Shown piece by piece: positions 22,301 to 32,999 of a stretch of 64,000 nt of DNA. Numbering within the stretch: the first letter of the stretch is position 1; every line of letters begins with the position of its first letter. A program made the position numbers and the translations under genes. The notes under the pieces were generated by a model. The model saw only the letters and a list, made by a program, of their open reading frames with translations. It had not been told where the DNA came from and did no database searches. Source of the stretch: Amoeboaphelidium protococcarum (Eukaryota; Aphelidiomycota; Aphelidea); contig JALECJ010000257.1 in NCBI GenBank assembly GCA_023515745.1, positions 1,862,687-1,926,686 of the forward strand, in the 5' to 3' direction.

Positions 22301-23440
22301 GATGTACTAGCTACTCTGTGATACCATCATACTATTAGCCTTCATTGTAATCCAACGGTCATAAGTTAAATCGCTTAGCACGTAAGCCATGGAATTATCT
22401 GAAAAATCACAAGCATTGCCTCCAAACATGAATACTCCATAGCCAGGAATTTACATCAATTTAGCTCCAACTTTCTGGACCGGTTGCACAGAAGAGCTGC
22501 TTATACTCCATTATTGCCAACTATTATTGGATGAGGAGTAAATGAAACTGTATAGCCCTGATCCGGTACAACTAGACTCACGTCCGCCGTAGAATAAAGC
22601 CTATTAGCTGTTAATGTTAATGACACTTGAACCGTACCTTGCAGATGGAAGGGTGCCAGCGGTAGTTTAATTCCATACATTCAAAGAGAGATCGTATTTC
22701 CAACCAGTGCCATCATACGTTAAAGGTCCAAGAGAACTAAAACCGCCAAAGTTAATCAAAGAATTATTCAAAAGAGTCATTGCGGAATATCCGCGGAATA
22801 TTGGCGGACTCTTCTGCTAGATTTGATTGAATCTACAACTAGAAACATCACTGCCCAGACAACTGAATGACCATAAATCACTCAATAGCACAGTATCCTA
22901 TCTGCCGCCATGGAGATACGCGAAAGACTCATTCACCTTTGACACTCCATAGCCAACTCTAGCGGTAGGCAGCGTCGTACTAGAAGTATTGCCACTAACA
23001 TCCGTAAAGACTTTAGTAACAAGATCAAGCTGTGTCAATGAGATAGAAGTCCCATTGAAATATTTCACCTATGCACTACAGTACCCACCAATTATGATCC
23101 AGTATCGTTTCTATAAGAGCAGCCCATCCACCATACAAAATCCGGATGGAAATTCAAGACCGACCAAGTCGCTAGTCCAAGAGTTAGTAGAAGGTGTGTA
23201 AGTCTGCATGTAGAATTATCCGGCAGACGTAGAGGCGTTGAATCCACCAAGAAGATACACAACATCTTATCCGCTTATATCACTCATCACTCCCACAGGA
23301 AATTACATATTCACAGGAGCAGGGGCAGGATTTCTATTGTACCATCTAGCTTGATACTGTGCACACATGATCAGAATATATAACCACATTGCAGATTTCC
23401 ATGCAACTCTATGATGCACTGAAAATCGCATAATCATCAT
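19340..23440 (-). CDS. Kelch-repeat receptor-like protein kinase with Thr-rich stalk
   Basis: A single 1366-residue frame. After an N-terminal hydrophobic signal segment (MWLYILIMCAQ), residues ~45-490 contain repeated GG and aromatic patterns (LLGGFN, GYGVSKVNESFAYLHGG, LINFGGFSSLGP, ALFYGGRES, FMFGGNACD), typical of Kelch beta-propellers. A Thr-dominated stalk runs from ~505, then Ser/Thr-rich sequence. A transmembrane helix at ~845-865 ends in RRRRDKRQR. The cytoplasmic kinase has KTLGKGGDG, VAIKTLLEKP, GITHCDLKPDNILF (~1129-1139), VTDFGISQVRL and YASPEIL. The catalytic loop is HCD, not HRD, so this is a non-RD kinase. It is probably a carbohydrate- or ligand-sensing surface receptor; the ligand is unknown. 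It is divergent from the tandem surface-protein array. Confidence 0.9.
21640..21930 (-). repeat. ACN/ACT trinucleotide microsatellite encoding Thr stalk
   Basis: Imperfect repeat of threonine codons on the minus strand inside the Kelch kinase gene, giving nearly uninterrupted Thr. Synonymous third positions vary, so it is more than a simple slippage tract and was probably kept for an O-glycosylated extended stalk. Confidence 0.9.
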
Positions 23441-24292
23441 TCAATAGATTTTCCAGTCTTCAAGTCAAACTCCTTTGTAAATTAAATTAGCTAAAGATTA
23501 CTTCTAATATATCTATATAAGAGAAAAAGGACCAAACTATACTAAAGGATCAGTGATAGAATTCTATGGCAACTGCATATCGCCGTCACTTGATTCGAGT
23601 CTATTTTTAGACAGTCAGTCAGTTAGATAATCAGTTAATGGGACAGACGCGTTACATCTTATCTGAGTTAAGCAGACAATGAAACAATGTACGAACAGCA
23701 GGTCAGTAAAAACAGGGACCTTATAGTACAGGGTCAGCGTATTGCTATGAGAAGTAGTGTAATGCAGTATAATCAAAGGTCATCAAGTCTTCAAATCTAC
23801 CTAATACCTGTTCGCGATTCGGTACTAGCTTCTGATTAATGCACTGTTCTTTAGTTTCTTATCGTTGCACTATACTCACCAAGATTAGCTATTATGGAGA
23901 AAAATTAATAATATATGGCCAACTCTTATTTATATCATGTCATGTGCGCGTTAGTAAAACGCGTGTGTATCAATTTAATCGAATTGTACAGACTATTTTG
24001 GGCCTGCTGTAAAAATAATGCATCATTTGGAACATGTTGATGTTTATCTTGCTTTATTAATTAACGCTGAATGCTCAACCTTTTTGTACGTGGTTGAGAA
24101 TGGCAATGTTAAGAATACTGTTGATGATGAGATTGATCATGTTCATTAGGTCGGTATTTCTATAGTGTGCAGTCTATATTTAGCAAAATTGGCCGAGCAT
24201 ATAACTCTGATAGAGATATTATATTCATTTAGCTTCGAATTTCTCTTCTGATTATTAGCTATAGATTAATAGTTTAAATAGAAGAATATACA
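23441..24292. promoter_or_regulatory. Divergent spacer between Kelch kinase and surface protein A
   Basis: No convincing gene. Around 24168-24215 a block beginning CTATATTTAGCA and continuing into a GCATAT-CTCTG pattern recurs upstream of paralogues B (about 27488) and C (about 30498). It is therefore a candidate shared promoter element. A 77-codon frame at 24018-24251 overlaps this block and is probably chance. Confidence 0.5.
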
Positions 24293-26467
24293 ATGTAGAT
24301 TACAGCTTATTCTGTAGTGGTAGCAATAATTTCGCTGTTGGCTGCCGCTGTAGATGCAGGCCCACTGGTGTTGACTGATAGAAAGAATGTCGGCGCAGTC
24401 TATAGCGGAGTAAGTAAAAAGCTTTACGTGTATGGTACTTTTGAGGGATACATTGGGTTGATGGCTACAGATCATACTGTAACCCAAGTGATCGGATAAA
24501 GCGGAGCTACTGATCTTTTCATTGAGGAGTACTGTGATGATGGCACTCTGCAATTTCAGTTCATTGTCGCTGGTCTAAGTAGAGAGTATGAGCCCGTTGT
24601 GTCTCTGAGTGGAAATTAGCTATTTCTTGGGGCAACTACCGCAAGCTTGTCGTATTTTAGTTCGCTTAGTCCTTATCCGCAAAGTTTGCTCCTCTTCGGT
24701 GAGTTATGCATTGCCCTTCAGTCTCCTTTAGTAAACAAGTTCATTATCAGTGCCACAACCCCTATTTCTTTTGAATGGTCTAGATGTATATTACCGCCGC
24801 CTCACACATAGGTGGTGCTTCTCGATTTGTCATATTATGTCTCAGATGGCGATCAAATGCTCGCTATAAGTTATGCACCCCAAAGAGAGACGAGAAATAC
24901 GTGGATTAAAGATTATTCTTTGCTGTAGTATAATATTGGCCTTTTAATGTTTTCTGGTGACTCACTTGCCACTGGTTCTTAGTACAATGCCTCGTAATAT
25001 TAATAACAGTCGCTAAACTCCAATGGCGATATTGTATCTTTTCTAAGTGATGGCTATCAATTGAAGAAAATTTTTGGCCCAACTGCATACTCTGCGAATA
25101 ATAATATGGCAAGTGTCGGTGACTTTAAATGCGTTGGTGTAAATTGCTTTGTGCTGGGCATCTACAATTCACAAGCTGTGTTATATTATAACGGTGGCAA
25201 TTCCTACTCACCAATCATCACTTTTGGTGTTGCGAATATTGTGTAAAGTCTCTACTATGATTAAAGTTTGAACGCAATGGTGGTCATGGATCTGAAACCC
25301 ATTGGCAGTTCGTCTGGTCGTCTACTTTTTTACGGAGTCAGTACGGGTTCGAGATTCAAGATCGTCTATATATACATGGGTGTCACTCTACAATTTCAGG
25401 ATGTCCTATCGTTCGGAATTGATTCTGGTAGTAGGAAAGGCTTGATTGGTATGTCTACGTATGTAAGCAAAGCTGCGACGTTCACTTACAGTGATGTCTT
25501 GACGACTACAATTAGAACATCTACAACTACTACTACGACTACGACTACTAAGACTACTAAGACTACGACCACAACCACGACAACTAGTACTACTACTACG
25601 ACGACGACAACTACTACATCCACTACAACAACAACTACGACCACTACCCCGACAAGTAGAATAACGACATTGACTAGTACAAGAACTATCTTGCCTTCGT
25701 CTGCCGCTACTACTTAAACTTCTGCTACTACAACGTCGTCCAGTACTGCGTCAACGACTGGTGCAAGTGCTTTGAACCACACGCAGTCAACCACATCTGC
25801 ATCGCTATCTTACTCTGAGACTACTTCATCAATTGTTTCTGGATCTACACTATCGTCCGTCTCTCAATCTATGAATACGACATCCTAAGTTATGGGTCCT
25901 ACATCAACTGATCAAGCCTCTGTGGCATTAAGTGCTCCTTCCGTCAGTAACATGGTCTTTTCTACTTCAGTAATCCAATAACCTACGTCAACCGATGTAA
26001 GTGAATTGTACTCTCTATCTTCTTATTCAGCTACGTTAGCACCTACCTCTGTAAGCTTCTCAATCATTGGTAATGTTGAAAGTGTTTCCGTTTAATCTTT
26101 GGGTATAGATTCATCGTCAGTAAGTGGCCAAAGAAGCTAATCTATCTAGTTTGAATTCTCAGATGTTCTTATTGGTAGCGTCTAGACATCTACAATAAGT
26201 GGTGGTTCAGGCTTCTCTGATAAGTCACCTGAGAATTAAGCCCTGGTATCTTCACCTGTGTTTCTGTAGTATGTGACTGTAGCAGGAGCTGTGGTTGTCA
26301 TTGTTGGAGTCTTGGGAGGTCTCTATAAACTAAGATAAAATAGACGCAAACAGTAGCAAACTATGTGGCAGTCAAGCAAAAGTGTTCTGACATCATAGTC
26401 TTTCATGCTGAATAGGACTATCCCGCTTGAGATTACTGCTAATACGTCGTCGACTGTTTAACACTGA
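24293..26467 (+). CDS. Thr-stalk single-pass surface protein A
   Basis: A 724-residue type I membrane protein. The second codon is TAG (Met-Gln-Ile-Thr), so standard-code annotation would stop at once. A signal peptide (VVVAIISLLAAAVDAG) leads into a ~390-residue ectodomain with repeated short strands and Gly (KLYVYGTFEGYIGLMA, LFIEEYCDDGTLQFQF, PVVSLSGN, FLGATT, VVLLDLSYYVS, SVGDFKCVGVNCFVLGIYN, LLFYGVSTG), suggesting a beta-propeller-like fold. It continues with a Thr stalk, Ser/Thr-rich spacer, one transmembrane helix (YVTVAGAVVVIVGVLGGLY) and a short basic/Gln-rich tail ending in VQH. There is no kinase. Closely related to B, C and the ectodomain of D. Function unknown; inferred surface recognition or adhesion. 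Confidence 0.88.
25500..25655 (+). repeat. Thr-codon repeat (stalk of surface protein A)
   Basis: Run of ACT/ACG/ACA/ACC codons with occasional Lys or Ser codons. Imperfect, and in frame with protein A. Confidence 0.9.
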
Positions 26468-26702
26468 AATATGGCATTCTGATTGATGGCTATATTTAGC
26501 CCATGGCTATGGTATGGGGATTAACATTGTTACGAAAGCCTTTGTCTTTTATGAAATGAAATCAATAGCAATTTAATTGTTATACTGTAATTAAAAGATT
26601 TCCGCTTAGGATTAATTAACAACAACAGAAATGACATTGTATCATATGTTGGCTCTCTTCACGCTTTTAGGTGCTTTTACTCCATAGGCCTCGCGAGTAT
26701 GA
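26468..26702 (+). pseudogene. Duplicated 5' end of receptor kinase D after gene A
   Basis: The spacer after gene A is a near copy of the spacer after gene C (32816-33060). It ends with an ATG at 26631 opening MTLYHMLALFTLLGAFTP, the same signal peptide as receptor kinase D at 33000. The frame then meets TGA at 26700-26702 and similarity stops. This is a truncated copy of gene D left by a tandem duplication of an A/C-type gene plus its downstream kinase. Confidence 0.85.
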
Positions 26703-27486
26703 GAGGACCTTACTAATTACAGTTTGAATCAGTTAAGTGTTTGTCATGGAGCATATATGCGTCAAAGGATAGCATGTTCCACCTTCTTCTTCTTCTTTAC
26801 CTTCTTGACTGTCTAGCAATTAGAATTATCTCCCACAACAGAGCTGTGCGTAGTCTCGTCACTTCTTTAACAGATAAGATTGTAGAATAGCATAGATGTT
26901 TATGATTTGGCAGAGGATCTAGCGGGAAGGGGGGGGGGGGGGGCTCAACTCTACACAGTATGTAGAGGATAGACAGATCTATACTCATCGAATATATTGT
27001 AAAATGAGGACAATTAAAGACTAAGAGACATTTTTATATATAACGCCATTTTAACGTTCCTGTATAATCTTTCCAATATCTTCAGACGCGTACTGTATCC
27101 AAGTACAACAGATTATAATTCAACTTGCGATCAGTTTAGTTAATTTAAAAGTTTAACATCTTCGGATTATGTCTTGCAATTCACGCTCCAGATAAATACA
27201 AAATTCTCATTTTAGTCAAAATTAATTAAATGTAGTTTGAATAGTAGTAGCTTGGACTATATAATCTGAATTTTAGTTGAGCATGATTGCGACAAGACGT
27301 AATGGACCAGACGCGGTTGAGATAAAAGATTAGTGCGTTATCCCAAGCCAAATGGAGACCAGATTGGTGCATTGGAAAACTAAGTGTTGCTTTTTTATCA
27401 CAGATCCAGTTTAAACTAATTGAGCCATTTAGCGCATCCCTGTGCTTTAGTGTAGGTAGTGAACTTCATCGCCCTTCATTGCGTTA
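26703..27486. other. Intergenic with 15-base G run
   Basis: No gene recognised. Contains an uninterrupted run of 15 G at 26929-26943, otherwise AT-rich sequence. The segment from about 27480 resembles the flank of gene C. Confidence 0.5.
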
Positions 27487-27642
27487 TCTATATTTAGCAC
27501 TGTGGCGGGCATATCTCTGTGATTAAGATACTACCATCATTTCCCTTCGATTCTTCTTCTTCTTATCAGTCACACTTTTCATCGTCAGCTATTGATTAAT
27601 TGGCCAATAGAATAAAGAGATTTAGTTAATCAAGAATAGGTG
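27487..27642 (+). promoter_or_regulatory. Conserved upstream region of surface protein B
   Basis: About 155 bp highly similar to 30497-30652 upstream of gene C. It includes the CTATATTTAGCA block and a CCAAT followed by a TAAAGAG motif close to the ATG. Conservation between paralogues suggests retained promoter function, although recent duplication alone could explain it. Confidence 0.55.
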
Positions 27643-28852
27643 ATGTAGATTATTGCTTTTTCAGTAGTGGTAACAATAATTGCGCTGTTGGCTACCGCTT
27701 TAGATGCAGGCCCACTGGTTTTGACTGATAGAAAGAATGTCGGCGCAGTCTATAGCGGAGTTAGTAAAAAGCTTTACGTGTATGGTACTTTTGAGGGATA
27801 CATTGGGTTGATGGCTACAGATCATACTGTAACCCAAGTGATCGGATAAAGCGGAGCCACTGATCTTTTCATAGAGGAATACTGTGATGATGGCACTCTG
27901 CAATTTCAGTACATTCTCGCTGGGCTTGATGATGAATATGAGCCTGTGGTATCGCTGAGCGGAAATTAATTGTTTCTTGGCGCTACTACCAGAAGCCTAC
28001 AGTACATAAGTATATTAAGCCCTTACCCGCGCAATTTGATAAATTATGGCACTGCGTGCACTGGCTCCCGATCTGTATTAGTAAACAGATTTATAATCGA
28101 TGCTGGTAGCTCAATGTCTTTCGAATGGTCTAAATGCATTTTCCCCGCTGGTTTCACGTAAGTTTTATTGCTTGATCTGGCTTATTACGTCTCTGGTGGT
28201 TTCCCAATGCTCGCCGTCAGTTATGCCAAGTCGTAAGTGACTAGAAATTCTGTGTTCAAAGACTATTATCTTGATCGATATAACATTGACTCATCCGAAT
28301 TTGCAGGTACAATTGGATTGCTTGGCTTTTATTACAATGCCTCATAATATTAATCTCAAGTCATGAGTACTAATGATATTGTGTCATTTCTTAGTAATGG
28401 ATAATCCTTAAAGCAAATATTTGGCAATCCGCTGACCTTGAATAATTTGCCAATTGCTAGCGTTGGAGACTTCAAATGTGTTGGAGTACGATGTTTTGTG
28501 CTTGGTATTCACTATTCCTAAGCTGTGCTGTACTTTTACGATGGTGTACGATTCTTGCCTGCTATTACTTTTAGTGGTGCGGATATTGCATAAAGTCTCT
28601 TCCATGACCAAACTTTGAATGCAGTGGTAGTCATGGATCTGAAAACTTCCGTTTCGGCTTCTGGGCGGCTGCTTTTCATAAGCATCAGCACTGGATAGAT
28701 TTTAAAGACTGCCCTATTGTATACAACTAGCATCGTCTCTTTTCGGGATGTTCTGTCCTTTGGAATAGATCCCTCCAATAAGAGAGGCTTGATTGGTATT
28801 TCCACCATGTCAAGAACAGGCGTAAAGTTTACATACAGTGATATCGTGACTA

Positions 28853-28913
<61 letters not shown>

Positions 28914-29796
28914 AACAACAACGACTACAACGACAACGACTAGTACAACTACAACTACGACTACGAGTACGACTGCTACTACTCCTGGCATTGCAGCTAC
29001 TACCACTAATTCAACTAGGATGGCCCCTACCTTAACTGTTAGATCAACGACTTCAACAATCTCTACGAGCACGCTATCCTCGGCTGCAAGTATATCTCAA
29101 AGCACCATCACAAATACTGCTACCTCTACCATCACGTCAACAAGTCGCTCATAGTCAATTACATCTACTGCATTGTCCTCTACTTTGGCCGTGGTATCCT
29201 CAAATGTGACCATTTAAGCATAAGGTTCAACGTCATAACTATCCTCAAGTCTCTTTAATTCTTCTGTCAGCAGTGTGATTTACTCTACCTCTGTATTCTC
29301 AGTAAGCTCATTCATTGCAGAAAGCGCGTCTAGTTCACATGTGTCGGCATCTGCCTAATCAGCTAAATAATTGACTGTTACTGTGAGTTCTACTTTTAAA
29401 GTTGTTACGTAAAGCATTTCGTAACAGTCATTTGGCTCAGAGTCCTTGTCGCGGAGCCAGTCTAATGTGATCATATACTCAGTCAACTCTATAGAAAACT
29501 TACAGACATCCACGATAAGAGATGATTCTAGTTTTGCTGACGAGTCACCCGAGATCCAAAGATTGGCTTCTTCTCCTGCATTTCTACATTATCTTGCTGT
29601 AGCTGCAGCAGTTGTTGTCATTGTCGCAGTCCCTGGAGGCTTTTATAAACTAAGATAAAATAGTCGCAAGCAGCAGTTGTTATAGCAGTCAATATGGCAG
29701 TCCAATAGAAACTTGGAGACTTCATAGTCTGTCATGTTAGACAGAACAATTCCTTTGGACATTACAGCGAATACGCAATCTACTGTTCAGCACTGA
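27643..29796 (+). CDS. Thr-stalk single-pass surface protein B
   Basis: A 717-residue paralogue of A with the same layout: Met-Gln(TAG)-Ile start, signal peptide (VVVTIIALLATALDAG), beta-rich ectodomain, Thr stalk, Ser/Thr spacer, transmembrane helix (LAVAAAVVVIVAVPGGFY) and a tail ending DITANTQSTVQH. The first ~65 residues of the mature part are virtually identical to A (TDRKNVGAVYSGVSKK, GLMATDHTVTQVIG). The second half of the ectodomain differs strongly, whereas A and C agree there. This mosaic pattern suggests gene conversion. Function unknown, inferred surface receptor or adhesin. Confidence 0.88.
28850..28975 (+). repeat. Pure (ACT)n then mixed Thr-codon repeat in gene B
   Basis: Starts as a nearly perfect ACT trinucleotide tract of about 20 units before becoming mixed Thr codons. 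It is the purest microsatellite in the window and likely polymorphic in length. Confidence 0.92.
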
Positions 29797-30496
29797 GATT
29801 TGGAAAACTGATCTGTATTCAACCACATTGCTTTGGGAACAAGAATGGTGATAAAGCGCGTCATTATATTTCTTACAATAGCACTAATAAAAGAGGGGTG
29901 GCTTCTGATTTGCTTCAAACCTCCGAAGAGCGTACAAGATAGTGGATGAGTTTTTTGGGATGGTCATATGCTTCCATTGCTGAGGAGTATAAATGAACGT
30001 GTACGTGATGAATCTGATGAAATAATTTCACTTTCATTTGTAAAATACACATTTAAAATTTGAAGCGTGTTATTATTCTAGTTAGTTCAAATTAGAGTTG
30101 CGCTCAGCCCACTTTAGAATCAAGTCTGAAAAACTAAGTACGCGTTTTTTCACGAGGCTCAACCAAGTTGTGGCCTGAGACTCTAAGAAACGGGTCTACA
30201 AGATGCAAAGCTGCAGTATTTTAAAACCGGCAATAGCACAGGTAGTATTCTGGATCATGTTATGTTGCTTAAGCTCTCACTCTCGATCTAACGAGCAAGA
30301 ATGGCATGTTGAGCTGAAACCGTGTTGACGTGTTTCTAGCACGAACTCACTCTTCTTATTACACAAATGTACTTGTTATATCTCATACAGTATTCACTTC
30401 ACCGTCTTATGTTATGCTTAATATGGCACCGCAAAAGATGAACGCCCATACCTTTTTGCGCTAGATGAAGGATGCTAGAGCTCAACTTATCGCTGT
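29797..30496. other. Intergenic between surface genes B and C
   Basis: No gene recognised; AT-rich with scattered short frames. Confidence 0.45.
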
Positions 30497-30652
30497 CTAT
30501 ATTTAGCACCGTTGCCGGCATATCATTGTGATGAAGATACTACATCATTTGCCTTTGGAATCTTCTTCTTCTTATCAGCCACACTTTTCATCATCAGCTA
30601 TTGATTAATTGGCCAATAGTATAAAGAGATTTAGTTAATCGCAGAGTAGTTG
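30497..30652 (+). promoter_or_regulatory. Conserved upstream region of surface protein C
   Basis: Near copy of the region upstream of gene B, with the CTATATTTAGCA block at about 30498 and a CCAAT plus TATAAAGAG arrangement about 35-40 bp before the ATG. Confidence 0.55.
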
Positions 30653-32815
30653 ATGTAGATTATTGCTTTTTCAGTAGTTGTAACAATAATCGCTTAGTTG
30701 GCTGCCGCTGTATCTACAGGTCCACTTGTGTTAACTAATAGAAAGAATATCGGCGCAGTCTATAGCGGAGTTAGTAAAAAGCTTTACGTGTATGGTACTT
30801 TTGAAGGATAGTCTGGATTGATGGCATAAGATCGTGCTGTAACTGAAATAATCGGCTAAAGTGGAGCATCTGATTTTTTCATCGAAGAATATTCTACTGT
30901 TGGTCAGTTACAATTTTAGTACATTATCGCTGGCCCTAATGGCGAAAATGAACCTGTTGTGTCTCTAAGTGGAAATTAGCTGTTTCTTGGTGCTACTACT
31001 ACAAGCGCAGAAGCACCTTCTAATCCAACCTTCATTCCTTTTGGCTACGGTTGTTCAAACTCCCAGTCCATACTGGTGAATAAGTTCACACTAAGTGCCG
31101 TAGATTCAATGGTCATCGAATGGTCGCGATGCATTTATCCGGCTGCTGATAATACATAACTTTTATTGCTTGATCTGGCGTATTATGTCCAAGGCTCTGT
31201 CCAAATGCTGGCTGTGAGTTATGCACCGTCAAGAAATACGAGAAATTCACTGATCAACAATTTTTCTCTTAGCCATTACAACATTGGCTCAGGTAATTTC
31301 ACAGGTAGCCAAAGTGCGTCTGGTTCTTAGTACAATGCCTCTTAGTATTAATCACAAGCACTGAGCTCTGGCACTAATGACAATATTGTATCTTTTCTAA
31401 GTGATGGGCTAACATTGAGAACAATATTTGGACCTGCTTAATACTCTGCTAATATTGCAATGGCAAGTGTCGGTGACTTCAAATGCGTCGGTACAAATTG
31501 CTTTGTGTTAGGCATCCACAATTCACAAGCTGTGTTATATTATCACGGTGGCTCTTCCTTCTCTCCAGTCATCACTTTTGGTGTTGCAAATATTGTGTAA
31601 AGTCTCTACTATGATTAAAGTTCGAACGCAATGGTGGTCATGGATCTGAAAGCCTCTGGTGGTTCTTCTGGTCGTCTACTTTTTTACGGAGTCAGTACGG
31701 GATTGATAGTAAAGACTGCCTTAGTTTAAACATCTGTTACTGTCAAATTCACGGATGTCCTATCGTTCGGAATCGATTCTGGTAGTAGGAAAGGATTGAT
31801 TGGTATCTCTACGTATGTATCCACAGCGGCGACGTTCACTTATAGTGATATCATGACGAGTACAACTACGACGACTACTACTACTGCCACCACAACCACA
31901 ACCACGACAACTAGTACTACTACGACAACGACGACAACGACGACAACTACGACGACGACGACGACAACGACTACAACGACTACAACAACGACCACTACCC
32001 CGACAAGTAGAATAACGACATTGACTAGTACAAGAACTACCTTGCCTTCGTCTGCCGCTACTACTTAAACTTCTGCTACTACAACGTCGTCCAGTATTAC
32101 GTCAACGGTTGGGACAAGCTCAATTAGCCGCACATTGTCGTTTACATCTGCCTCGTTGAGTGCGACAAAGACGACGACTTCATCAATAGTCTCATCATCA
32201 AGTTTTTCATCAGTTTTGCCATCGCTGAATGCTTCATCCTACGTAATGGTTGCTACATATACTAGCCAAGCCTCTCTAGCATCAAGCACCTCATCTCCTT
32301 CTGGAAGTAATGTGGTTTAATCTACTTTAATTATCTCATAACTGGTGCCAAGTGATGTAAGTGAATTGTACTCTAATTCAGCCACGTCAATAACGGCCTC
32401 TATTAGCTTCTCTCTTATGGTTGATGTAGAAAGTATCTCCGTGCAATCTGTGGGTTCCGATTCACCCTCGTTTACTGGTTAAAGAAGCTAATCGACCCAA
32501 ATTGCATTCTCAGTAGTTTCTTTTTCTGGCTTCTAGACGTCTACAGTTAGTGGTGGCTCAAGTATCTCTGATAGGTCACCTGAGAATTAAGCTCTGGTAT
32601 CTTCACCTGTGTTTCTGTAATATGTGACTGTAGCAGGAGTGGTTGTCATTGTTGGAGTCTTGGGAGGTCTCTATAAACTAAGATAAAATAGACGCAAACA
32701 ATAGCAGTCTATGTGGCAGTCAAGCAAAAGTCTTTAGACATCATAATCTGTCATGCTGAATAGGACTATCCCTCTTGAGATTACTGCTAACACGTCGTCG
32801 ACTGTTTAACACTGA
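30653..32815 (+). CDS. Thr-stalk single-pass surface protein C
   Basis: A 720-residue paralogue of A and B, again with TAG as codon 2 and another TAG inside the signal peptide (TIIAQLAAAVSTG). The ectodomain diverges from A/B at the N-terminus (TNRKNIGAVYSG, GLMAQDRAVTEIIG) but is close to A from the ASVGDFKCVGTNCFVLGIHN region through the stalk-proximal PTSRITTLTSTRT segment. The transmembrane helix (YVTVAGVVVIVGVLGGLY) and the short tail ending TSSTVQH are almost identical to A. It lies directly upstream of receptor kinase D and shares the same ectodomain style. Confidence 0.88.
31858..32005 (+). repeat. Thr-codon repeat (stalk of surface protein C)
   Basis: Mixed ACG/ACA/ACT codons, in frame with protein C, interrupted by a few Ser and Ala codons. 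Confidence 0.9.
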
Positions 32816-32999
32816 GATATGGCATTCTGATTGATGGCTATATTTAGCCAATGGCTATGGGGATTAACATGGTTACGAAATTCTTTCTCTTTTATGAAAT
32901 GAAATCAATAGTAATTCAATTTTAATAATTCAAGAATAATACAATTCAATTTTAGTAATTAAAGAATTTCCGCTTAGGATTGATTAACAACTACAGAAA

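Noticed and set aside
24018-24251. 77-codon plus-strand frame upstream of surface gene A
   Set aside because: Length is within chance for a one-stop code. It overlaps the element shared with the promoters of B and C, and no motif is present.
25500-25655. CRISPR-like or satellite array at the ACN repeats
   Set aside because: There is no spacer structure; the repeats are in-frame Thr codons within a coding sequence.
26929-26943. G15 run as a functional G-quadruplex
   Set aside because: A single homopolymer without separated G-tracts; it could also be a sequencing or assembly artefact.
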